DNA of 64,000 nucleotides from Zhengitettix transpicula. Its lineage: Eukaryota > Arthropoda > Insecta > Orthoptera > Tetrigidae. The translations under genes and the position numbers were made by a program. Below, piece after piece: positions 15,101-28,200 of this stretch. Position 1 is the first letter of the stretch. Every line of letters starts with the position of its first letter. The notes beneath the pieces were generated by a model, which had not been told where the DNA came from, searched no databases, and saw only the letters and a program-made list of their open reading frames with translations. Where the stretch lies: NCBI GenBank assembly GCA_037074705.1, contig CM073591.1:178709432-178773431 (forward strand), written 5' to 3'.

Positions 15101-18100
15101 GTTGGCGTGCCCTCATGCCACCCGAGACTGCACAGAATTCGATATATATAACCACATATGTGTAGAAAAGAGAGACAGCATAATCGACTTACCTGTAATC
15201 AACAGTCGGGCTGAGCATATTCATGCCCGACTGGTATGCAGTTCAGACCTTCTTTCCTGAGTAAAAGGAAATAAAAAAATTGAAATTTTATTTTCTGTTT
15301 AGCCTGACTGGACCAACTGTCGATTACCAGATCTTGGTTAATCCAAAATTTTAGTACCCCAACAATTCACACAAACCAAGTTTTAATAATTGACCACAAT
15401 GTGTATATAATTGAACCTACTTTCATCCACTTCCACAAAACACATCTACATCCTTTTGGAGCTTCAGACAATAGAGGATCCCAACTATGGGTCCCAAGAT
15501 ATTTTTCCTGTGGACACCAGTCAATGTTATCGCAACCATGATTATCACCAGATCCCAATATGTTTCTACTGTGGACACTGGTCAATCTGACAGAAGAAAA
15601 AAAAAATATTATTGTGAGAGTTCACAATGTTTTGTCTGTATACTCTAGTCAAAACTTCAGTGATCACCATAATAAAAGATCACCAGATATTTTGCCCATA
15701 AGCACCAATTATAAAATGGTCATAATACAAGAACCAAAATACATGGCAGAGTTGTTTGTGGACAGTATGTGTTCCAACGCCTCCAATTTCTTCCGTCTCT
15801 TCTAAGCTGAGGTCTTTCAACTCTTAAGACATTATCATACAAATTTACTATCCATTGGCCTTGTTTCCGGCCAGACTATCGACTTCTCCCTTGAAAACTG
15901 GTGACCAACTAACTTTTAACTGCTCAAATACTTACATACCTCCACTTGTGTCCACTCCATTAACTGGTGAGATTTTGATATTGTGTAAGTTCTCTTCGCT
16001 CAAACTGGTATTCTCATTTGACTGATTTGTCCACAATTAACTGCCAGACACATCCATATGTTTTTCTGAGACCTTTTCAAAATAACAAACTATGTCTGAG
16101 AATGTTATAAAGCCAATTTTCATGCTACACACCAACTGTTCAAGCATGTTTCCGACTAAATGGCCTTTTATCTTACAAAATAAATTTTATAGTTATACAA
16201 TTTTGAAAAGTAAAACTATTACTAACATTGGTTTGTATTACAATATATGTATTGTAATGGAAGTCGGGGTTGAGCGTTCCACAGGGTTCTGGGACTACTT
16301 GGGTGGTAGGGCACAACGGATGGCACATTTTTTGAAAACAAAGAGAAAAGTCAAAAATCACACAATCACATTTATTCATATTCAGTCCAAACAAACGGGT
16401 GTGGGTTTTGCACGGGTGGACAAGTAAATTTCACATATGTGCCTGTGTGTGTATGTGCACGCACGTTAAGGATATTCATTATTATTTGATGAAGTCACAT
16501 ATGATAATTGGATAGTGAGAAAGATAGAAATATAGGACAAAGGTGGGTAATACACTCTGAAGAAAGCATATGTTTTAGGCATAGTTATACGCTCAAAGGA
16601 AGCATATGTTCGAGGTTTAGAGAAGATAGGAATAAGAAGGAAAGACTGAAAATATTCGGCAGGGCTGGGAGTCAAACCCAGGTACTTTTGCTTCATACAC
16701 AAATGCTCTACCATTGAGCTACTTTGCCTTTCCCCAGACTTAATAAATATAGCCAATCTTATTAAGTGTAAAGGGTGGAATGGATAGAGCAGAGTGAGTA
16801 AAGAGTTTGGAGCATACATTAAGGAATAATTACAATATATATATTGTAATAAACAACTAATTTTATTTAATTTAATTTAAAGAATTTACCTCACGTTGAA
16901 GCGTCATTTATGTAATAATCAAATGGAAGGCTTTTATTAAATGAAAAGTTTAAACAATTAACAAACAAAATATTTATTTTATTTTGTGGCAATAAAAGAT
17001 AATTACAAACAAAATTTGAGATCTGTCCTCTCAGGGCCTCTACTGGGTTTCATAATGAACACAAACAAAAATTGATTTAAAATCTTATTAACAAAACAGT
17101 TTACAATTTACCTAAACAATATGTTGATAGAATGAAAGAAATTAAAAAGTAAAGAAATTAACTTTGATTGACAATTAAAAAGAGAACGAAATCTGACTTT
17201 ATCCTTTAATTTGCGTTTACAATATTATTCAAAATTATGTTATTTACAGACCGTTGGTCTGGTACCAGAACAATCAATTTTACCTCGTTCGGACACTTTT
17301 ACACTCTTCAATTATTTAATCTCAGGCCTTGGTTTTCACTGATTTTACACTTCATATTAAAATTTGGCAATATTGGCTGTATTCTGTTGATTGCTCTGCT
17401 CCACAATAATTTACCAATGTTATTCCACAACAATTCCTCCATGAAGATTGTACAAAGTCCTATTTTGACTAAACTGGTATTACTTTACAATATTCACATT
17501 GCAATATGGTTAAGGCTTCTTTCTTCCATCTCCATGCATTGAACATATGATTTCCTTGGTGTGTGGTTTTGTTGATTTTCAACTCAGCCTCTCAAATATT
17601 ATTTTCATGGATGCAGCACATGGAAAAAATGAAGATATAAAGGCAATTTACTTCATCAAAGGAATATTAATTTGTCAGTCACTGAAGCGTTTGTGTATAA
17701 TTGATTGACTTCAGCTTCTGAGAAAGCGTAGAGCAGTTTTTTGTATGACTCCATACACATCTTCCCTCACAATAGTCACATGAATAGCTGAATTTCTCTA
17801 GATCCTGAGGAGGCACTGCATTTTTTGTTTACAAAGGGCAGGAGTTGAAACATTCATTCCTGTGCATGCTGCTGCACAGATATGTCGTTCATAGCAGAAT
17901 GCTGCAGAGAGGGCATTTTAACTGCATGACTCTTTGGAGCCATTGCTTCCTAGTTCAGAGTGAGCTGGGAGCCACTCCTCAGAAGGAGCAGTATTTATTA
18001 AACGACTCACTTCGTAGTAACCAAACTCATACTATTTATTGAATTATTTAGTTTCATTTTAATATTAATCCTAATTGTGTAAATCACTCTATTTACTGTG

Positions 18101-19890
18101 GTCAATAAATTATTAATTTTTCATATTTTTCCCCAGATCAAATTTTCATTTGCTGTTTGAGGAGATGTTTTCAACTCTTCTTGAAGGTACTCGAGAGTCA
18201 TTGACCGAAACATCTGATAAAAGAGCTTCACTTGAGATGTGGAAAACTGTTGTTCGTATTCTCTGGGGCTTTGAATCTATTGTGAAAATACACGAGCAAG
18301 GCACACTTGCTATTGTTGTCAAGGTAACTGTCCCTGTGTTTTCTGTCACTTCTTGAAATAAAAGCATATAAATAAAACATATTAATAGTCTTAAATAAGG
18401 AAATAATATTAAATATTGATTATTTGCATTTTATAACCATCTAAATTAATGACATATGTAAAAAATATAGCCTAGCCTTGATGATGTCTGTAGTTTTTTT
18501 CTATTTATGAAAGCATTGAGGATCCAGTTGGTGTAGATGTACAGACTGTACCATGTGGAGCAAATCTCAAATGTGAGATCCCCTAAGGGCTAAGCTGTAT
18601 GGGAGGGAGCATTTGGAAAGTTGATTGTGGATTGCATAAGATATAAAAAACATTCTTCCAATAATACTCCCCCCTGCCCTAGGGGATGTCTTCAGGTGCA
18701 TCCCAACCTCCGCAGCATCCTTGTCTACCCTTGTAGATCCCACCCTAAAAGGGGGACACAGGTCCTCAAAAATTCTAAATATCATTTCTTCCCAGCTCCC
18801 TGTCCCTCTTTTTTCTAACCAAATGTGTTAATCAATTAGACTTTCTCATGTTCTCATATATTTTTAAATTTCACTTCTGTTGGGAGCTGCCTATCACTTC
18901 AAAAGGCCAACAGAAACCTTCGTGTGCGTGCATAAAACAAATCACCGAAGTTTCATTGCAATCGGTGGAATGGTTTAGGAGAGCATTGACAGTGCTGCGG
19001 TGGTTGGCTATACGTTGTGGTAGGAGCAGATGCCATGTTTGCCCTATCTTACAGCCCACCACAACCTTTCATAATCACACAAAAACCTTCAAAATCAAAG
19101 AAAAATATCACCTGCCTCTCCTCCCACACCATCTACCAAATTAACTGCAGACTCTGCCCTGCCTTCTATATAGGCCAAACCTAAAGACCCCTCCCTGAAC
19201 GTATAGCCAACCACCGCAGCACTGTCAAACTATCTAAAATCCAATTCCCAGTAGCTGCTCACGCCCAAAACCACAACATAAACAATTTCGACCAATGCTT
19301 CACACTCACCATCCTTAAAGCTCTACCCCCCGATTCATCAGAAGCAGAACTCCATCTATGGGAATTATCTTTCCAACATGTCTTGCAGTCCAGGCAAAGC
19401 CCTGGACTCAACATCCTGTAATTAGTGCCCTTCCTACGTACCATCCCCTCTTTCACGAGACCATGTGAGTATGTATGAGCATGCTCATGTATGTGTAAGT
19501 ATGCATACATGTGTGTGTGTGCATGTTCATGTGTATTTGTATGTTCAAGCATACATGTATACATGGGATGCTTTGTATGAATGATCTGTATCCTAACCTT
19601 TCCTATGCCACAACCTTCCCCTGAGAGAGAAAGTTAGTGGCTTGGTGGGGATGTTGATTGTTTATGGGCTACTGGCCGTGCGGCGGTCAAATCTCCGCAG
19701 TCCGCAGCCGGCCGGTGCACGGAATGGTGTAACACTCCTTCCTGAAGAAGGAGGCTGAGAGCCTCCAAAAATTTGAAGAACAACCTTCAGTTCCTCATGG
19801 CGACACCGCACTTCACTTTCAGGTAAGCCACAACCTATCTCTCTATCCTTTCCATACCAATATTTTTGACAACGTCACATTCTCACTATT

Positions 19891-19958
<68 letters not shown>

Positions 19959-21391
19959 GTAATTAAATAATTTGTGTGTATATATACAATTTTTAATTAC
20001 ATTGTTATTAAAAGTTGCAATCAGTATAATGTGTATATATATCTGTATATTTACAATACTGAGTGAAATTAATTAATTTGATGACATTCTAAAACAAATG
20101 TATCAAAGCAAAGGTAAGAAGAGTTTGAGACGAGATGATACACCACAAGACATGTATTAATAGGAAGACAAAGAGGAGATTATTTGGTGTATAGTAAGTG
20201 ATCCTGTCCTTGGAATTCTCCCGACAGTTTCACAGAAGACACTCACATTTATATTTGTAATAAACTATAATTATTATTAATAAACATTGAATATATGATT
20301 TTAAGCTTTATGAATTTGTTTTCTTTCAAAGGTTTTTAAGAAATATGTGTGTCCAAGATTTACTTTCAGATAAGATTTATAAACAAAAAATCTTTCCAAT
20401 GTTATGTAATATGTACATAATGACAAAGAAATTGACGAAGATTTGACTACTAATAAATTGCCTTTTTTATTTTTAATATAACTCATTTAGGGATTTTTTA
20501 CTTCCTCCCATAAAACATTTAAAATATTTTAATCCCTGGGTTAGACATTTTTCACTATACTGCTTACTAAATCTATTTAATTTGTGTGTATATTTATCTG
20601 ATAATATTTTTAATGTAAACTAGTTGAATGATTTAAAAATCGGTTTACAATGCTAGATATTAACTGTTGCAGATGTCACAACAAATACTCAAATTGTTTC
20701 TACAGAAAGGAATGGTTGTGATAGATATTCTACTAAGACAAAATCGTGATGAAGTCATGAATCTTATCAAAGATCTACAAAAATACAACCGTTTTCTACA
20801 CAGTCTCTGTTTTCATTCGAAGGTTTGTATGGGAATTATTAGACCTATGGCTGAACCTTTTAGTTGGCACTGATTACATTAGTAAACACTGATATTTTAA
20901 ATGCATAATTTACAGACAGAAATGTGTGTTGCTGCAATAAAATATATTCCTCAGATGAAACAAACCTTAGAGCAGTTAAAGGTTCACATTAAGAGTGTAC
21001 TTGCTGCCAATGGATGCATTTCAGCTTACACTTCTGGCAATCTGCGCAATAGAAATTTACAGGGGGAAGTTATACCTTCACAGGTAAATATTTCCTTCCT
21101 TTATCCAACTGAAATAATTTTTATATTCATAAGTATATAAATAATATTATTGTTTTGCCTATCATTATTTATAATTGATATGAATAGTGTTGAATATTTA
21201 GAACTGTGGAATTCATTAAACGACGTAAATCACACTATTTACTATGTTTATACATACAGCACTGTTACACACTGAACACTTCAAAGCAGTCTCACACACC
21301 AAATATATAACAATAAATTTACACAGACATTATATAAAACATATGAATGTTAAACTGACAAATCCCAACACTCCTCCTCAAATTAATCATG

Positions 21392-21437
<46 letters not shown>

Positions 21438-21783
21438 TACTCTATCCATTCCTCCACTAAAAAACAACTAATAAGACTGTCTATATTTGCCTGGTCAGGA
21501 ACTTGACCCGGTGGCCAAGATGGTTAAGGCGTCTGTGTACTGAGCAGAATACGTGGGTTCAAGTCCCGCTTGGGTCAAATATTTTCAGTCTTCCCTTCTT
21601 CTTTCATCCTTCTCTCTGCTTTGAACATATGCTTTTCTATGTGCGTAATTCTTCGCCCGAGCCTATGAATTCACATAACGCGTAATCCTCCTATTTCTCC
21701 TATTTATTTCTATCCTTCCTCACTATCCAAGTTTGAATGTGACTTTGTCACCAAATTAGTTCCAATTCCTTAATGGATTCTCC

Positions 21784-21824
<41 letters not shown>

Positions 21825-22138
21825 TATGGAAACGATAGAGAGATAGGTTGTGGCTTACCTGAAAGTGAAGTGCGGTGTCGCCATGAGGAACTGAAGGTTG
21901 TTCTTCAAATTTTCGGAGGCTCTCAGCCTCCTTCAGGAAGGAGTGTTACACCATTCCGTGCACCGGCCGGAATGGTGTAACACTCCTTCCTGAAGAAGGA
22001 GGCTGAGAGCCTCCGAAAATTTGAAGAACAACCTTCAGTTCCTCATGGCGACACCGCACTTCACTTTCAGGTAAGCCACAACCTATCTCTCTATCCTTTC
22101 CATACCAATATTTTTGACAATGTCACATTCTCACTATT

Positions 22139-22213
<75 letters not shown>

Positions 22214-25200
22214 AACTGGCTAAATACATTGAACAGGAAAACTTTAATCATTTGGTATATTATCAACATTGTTTTCCTTGTAACTTTGAAAATTGTACAT
22301 TTTGAATAGGTTTAGTGAGAATAGTGGGTACTTGTTATTTAATGTGAATATAACATACATTGATCACTCTTTTGCTTACAAGATCTTAATTAAGGTTATA
22401 TTTTATGCCAGAGTCTCCAATGCTCCCATCTTCCAAGTAGATAGATACACTATTTATTGACCTCAAAAATCTTCACAGGTTGAGTGATTTTCCAGTGAGT
22501 AGATGAATCAGCTATAATAGTTCAATCACTGCTGTAGCCATGCAACATATTCAGCTTCAGTTTAAGACAATGAAACACATGTCTGACGTTTTGTTGTCCA
22601 ACTAATAGGACTGTCATATACTTTCAACAACAAAAAACTTATGTTGATTTTCTGTCATCTTCATTAGCATAATCAGCATCTGCATAAAATACAAATGTCT
22701 CTCCTCCTCCTTTTTTGTAGCATATACCCAAGTCTACTGTTTATTTGATATATCATAAAATCATTTCCAGTCAGACTCTTTAGGACTGCTTTGGTGCCTA
22801 CTAAAGTTGTTTACATACACACTCAAATCTGTTCTAGTAGTCATCATTGCGTACATTAGGCACCTAATTAATTGATGATACAGCTTGGATTCAGCAATAT
22901 CATCTTCATCTTTGTCTATACCAGGCTTTATTTTGATGGGTATCTTGACAGGATTACAATCTTCCATGTATAACATTCCAATAATCTTCACAACTAGATT
23001 GATTGGCTCATTGAAATTCCATCTTCAGACCTGATGCTAGTTTTTCAAAATCTTCCATATGAAAACAACTCTTTTTAAGTTGATTTTTTTAATATTGTCT
23101 GTAACCATTATGTCATCCACATATAGAAAAAGGTAGAAATAGCTATCATATTCTCCAATATAAAGACATTTGTCAACCTTTGATTGAAGAAATTTGAGAC
23201 TATAAACAAGACAAAGATGGCATTACAAGTTCAAGGTTTTTGTTTCAACCCATGTAGTGTCCTTTTTAATTTGAAACCTTATGGAATCTTCATATAAATA
23301 TCCTCTTGAAGTTTCCCATGCAAAAAATGCATTTTTGACATCCACGAGTAATGCATGCAAATTATCAGCAGCAATAATTGATATTAAATTTATCAAAGTT
23401 GTCAATCATGTCACAGGAGCACAAGGTTCCTCATAATCAAAAAAAAATTGTTCGAAACCCATTATGACTAGTCTGACCTTATACCTTTCAACTTGTCCAT
23501 TTTGATCATACTTTACTTTAAACTTCCAACTGCTGTCTACCTGCTTCTTTTCTGAAGATAATTCAGCTAACTCCCACATATTATTTGATTCTATGTCTTA
23601 AATTTCTTCATGTATTGGAAATTCCCATTTTTCTTTATGTCTTCCATAGTTATCTTCATCTAGAATTGATTCTGCATAATCTTAAAAACAAACCGGGTTT
23701 GTCGTTTCTCTCTGACTGTCTAAGAATCTGATTATGTTCCAATAGATTTTCTGTTTTAGTTGGCTTTTCAACATTTTTTCTCTTTAATTGAGTCTTAAGT
23801 CAAATCAATATGTCTCTTATGCATAGTCCTTTTCTTTTGAAAGCCATTTGTTCACTGGTCATACTGTCAAAAAAATTGTTTCATAAAATTTTGCATCTCT
23901 TCCAGAATTTATTTTTCTGAGTTCCATACACCAAAATCTATAGTCATTTGCACAGTATTCAACAAAGCTAAATTTCAATGACCTAGAGTTAAATTTTCCA
24001 TTTATAAGTTCTTTGGTAATCTGTAAGACATATACATCCAAAAACTTCATTTTCTTCATATTTGGAGAATTCCCAAACCATAACTTTCAGGAATTATTCT
24101 TTCTAATGCTGAAGTGCATGACCTATTAGTTGACATACACTGCCATCAGGACTGCATCAGTCAAAAACTTCTTGTCAACTTGTGATTTCAATAACATGGA
24201 ACATGCTTTATCCAAGATGGTCCTTTTCATATGTTCTGTTCCTCTGTTCTGTTGTGGTGAATACCTTATAGTGAATTCAAACTGGATACATTTCTCCTCA
24301 AAGAAATCCTTCAGATCACTCGAAATGTACTCACGTCCAATATCGCAATGGAAATTACTTATTTTTAATTCAGTGTTCAGTTGATATTGGCTCAAAAGTT
24401 TAATGAATTTGGGCACTTCCAATTTATTTTCTAATACATATGCACAAGTAAAATGAGTAAAGTCATCTATAAAGGTTAAGACATACCTTTCATTGTCAAA
24501 CATCACTGAATATAGGACCAACAACATCACTTTTCAAGTGGTTTCTTAGGTCTAATCGTCCATGCTTTACATGGTTGCACTGTTTGCTTTCCTTCTATCC
24601 AAATTTGACACTTGTCTTGAAACTATCTATTTGTATTTATATTCATCCCTGTTACCTGTGTTTGTAGCTTTCAAATGTTTTCGTAAATCAAATGTCTCAT
24701 ATGCCACAATTTGACAGGTTCTGACATAGCCATGTCACAGGAACACTGATTTTCCATTTGAAAAATTAGAGAATACAACTGTGACTTCTTGATGTTAGCA
24801 ACTGTGAGGATCTTATTTTTCTTCTGTATGAAGCACTTAGATTTTTCGAAAATCACCCAAAATTCTTCCATCTCTAATGTAACACACATAAACTCGTAGC
24901 AGTTGATTGAAGGGATTGAAGTAAGAATAAAAAAACATTATCCTATGATATTACTATATTTGATTAATTACAATTTTTTTTTACAATTACAAAAAGAATT
25001 CTTTCTCTTCAGAGGTTAGCTGGGCCAATTGGAGGAGTGACATTCAGTGGCATTGTGTAACATGACTGGGAAATTGCATAATTTAATTCAGAGAGAGTTC
25101 CTTTTTATTATTATAACTTTCTGTTATTTCTCATATTGGGATTGCCTCGTCAACAAGAACCGGCCGCTCTTGCGACGTAATAATTTCTCGGTTTAAACGT

Positions 25201-28200
25201 CGCGCGTCGAGACAAACGAATCGATCCATTCGCCTTTCTGTCACAGTCGGTAGGCTATATGGGGTAACTGTGCGCTCAATAGTGTCTCTGTTTTCCAGAT
25301 CAATAAGAGCCTGAGTAACCATATCTCGTAACGCATAGGGCGTTATGATACGGTGTTCATTTAAATGATGTATGGGGGTTGGTTACAATTTTATTTGTGT
25401 ATCCCTTTAATTTTCCCGGATTCTTACTGACACTTTTAGGTGATTAATCAAAATATCAAGTAGCCTGCGTTTCTGAATTGCCAAGATTATATCAATATTT
25501 TCTACTATTGATTCCAGATCTCTATTTCCCCATGATTCGTCCATTTATTCTTGCACCATAACTTTCAGAGCAGAGGGCAGACCGTTCCTAATTCTCCATT
25601 GGCCGCTGGATAGCGTAGCGAGCAAGTGTTACGAACTTTGTTTTTTGAACATCTGCCCGATCGCATTCGTAGCGTTTTGTTCATCAATCAATCGCAGGTT
25701 CTTGCTAGTATAGCGGATCGTGTATACAAGATAATTCAACCACAGATACATTTTCTCAGGCGCAAACACATGTACTACATCGTCACGAGTCGCATGACCG
25801 CTTCTCAAATCTCAGTCCAAGGAACTCTATAGCACTTTGGCCTCAGAAGTGCGTGAACTTAGACACGCAGTTGTTGCCTTGACTCGTCAGATACTATTAC
25901 AATCAGGGAATCGATGGCGGTCCCGTGATTACCAGCAACGCCCTTATTCTCCACACAAATCATTTGACGAATCCATTTCTTGTGCTTACTGATGGTATCA
26001 TGTACTAAACTGCATACCACCTTGCACATGGAATAAGGTGGAAAACTAGAAGCATTCGCCTTCAGTACAAGCGGTAGGAGACGATGATACAATAAAAAAA
26101 TCGCTTAATCTTTCACGATGTAGAGAATGATTTAAATTGTTTTGTAGATACTGGCGCTGATATATCTGTACTTCCGCGTCGCACGTTCGCTCATAAAGCG
26201 CAGGACGCCAACTTGTTTCTCTATGCCGCTACCGGAGCTATCATCAAGACTTATGGGCATCAACTGTTATGCCTCAATCTTGGACTACAGCGACCACTGT
26301 CTAGGCGTTTCGTAATAGCGGATGTTTCTCGTCCTATAATAGGCGCAGATTTATTACATTATTATAATCTGCTCGTCGATATTCTAGAACGAAAAATATT
26401 TGATAAATTATCGTCCCTCCTAGTTTGCCATTGTTTTCGGGCTGCAGATGGTAACAGGTATACACAATTACTGCTTCAATTTCCAGAACTGACAGCAATG
26501 CATGCCCAACTTAAGGTAATGAAACAGTTAGTGCGTCACCACATTCCTACAACAGACCCACTAGTTGTTCAAAGAGCTCGACGTTTACCACCTGATAAAC
26601 TACGCGACGCTAAAGCTGAATTTTATCACATGATAAATCAGGGAATATGTCGACCGTCGTCCAGTCCTTGGGCTAGTCTGTTGCACATGGTGTTAAAGAA
26701 AGACGGTACGTTGCGTGTATGCGGTGACTATCGCAGGCTCAATGCTGTATCAACGCCTGATAGATCCCGCACATTCATGATTGTATACATAGACTAATTG
26801 TTGTACTATTTTCTCTACCATAGACTTAGTCAAATTCCTATGGACGAAGAGGATATTGAAAAAACAGCAGCTATCACACCTTTCGGCTTATATGAGTTTA
26901 CAGTCATGGCTTTTGGATTGAGAAATGCAGCACAGACTTTTCAACGTTACGTTGACTCTGCACTGCGAGATTTGCCATTTACCTGTGCCTACATTGATGA
27001 TATATTAATTGCATCTAAGGATAATGCGGTACACACAAAGCATCTCCGTATTGTTTTCCAACGTTTACGTGCCTACGGATTAATCATCAATACCGCAAAA
27101 TGTGTCTTCGGAGTTTCTTCCCTACAGTTTTTAGGATACGAAGTGTATCCTGCTGGAATTAAACCTTTTTTTTCTAAGATTTCATGTATCATTAATTTTC
27201 CCAAACCTTCTACTATAAAGGAATTACGTAGATATTTGGGGATGATTAATTTTTATAGGCGCAGTCGGTGTCATGCAGCTCAAATTTTAAGCCCTCTTAC
27301 TAATTGTTTGATCGGAGCTGAAAAAACGAGATAATAGCCTTATTCATTTGACTAGAGAACTTGATTTACACTTCGACGCGACTAAACAACTTCTTTGCGA
27401 GGCAACTTCGTTACATCATCCGATTTCTCATGCACCGTTGTCATTGCATACCGACGCCTCCGATTATGCTATGGACGCGGTATTGCAACAACATTACGAA
27501 GGATGCTGGCAACCTTTCGGATTTTTTAGCAAGAAATTCACAACAGCTCAATGTAAACACTCTGCTTATGATCGGAAACTTCAAGCTGTCTACTCAGTAA
27601 TCAAACATTTTCGTGATTTAATTGAGGGTCAGGAAGTAATTATAAGGACTGACCACAAACCGTTGGTGTATGCATTTCACCAGAAAGAAAAGCATTCGAA
27701 AAAAAGAATTTATAAGTCAATTTACCACGAAGATAGTGCATATTTCTGGTTCAGACACTTTGTCACGCGTCGACAGCATACAACTTCCTCGTTGCGTTAG
27801 TTCCGAAGAGATTGCGGAAGCCGAAATGGACGACGCAGAATTGATTGATTTGCGAAGAGGACAAACATCTTTATTGCTGAAACCTTTACTTTTAGGTGAC
27901 TCAGATCGTGAAGTATGGTGCGATACTTCTACGGGCAGTATACGCCCTTTCGTTCCTCAAATATTGCGCAAGAGAATATTTGTTTCCCTACACCAACTTG
28001 CGCATTCCAGTGGTCACGTAATGAAACGCATAATTCAACGCATTTACGTTTCACCTAAAATGATGCACGATATCGCCAGATGGGCTCAAAAGAATAAAGT
28101 TACGCGACGTTCAAGAGCGCCTCCTGGAAATTTTCCTGTGCCGTACAAACGATTCTCGCATGTATACCTAGATGTCATTGGAGCGTTTTCTCCAGTTAAA

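Noticed and set aside
20667..20873. Methionine start at the beginning of the 20673 exon as a separate small gene
   Set aside because: It is the phase-0 start of a FANCD2 exon behind a good acceptor; no need for a separate gene.
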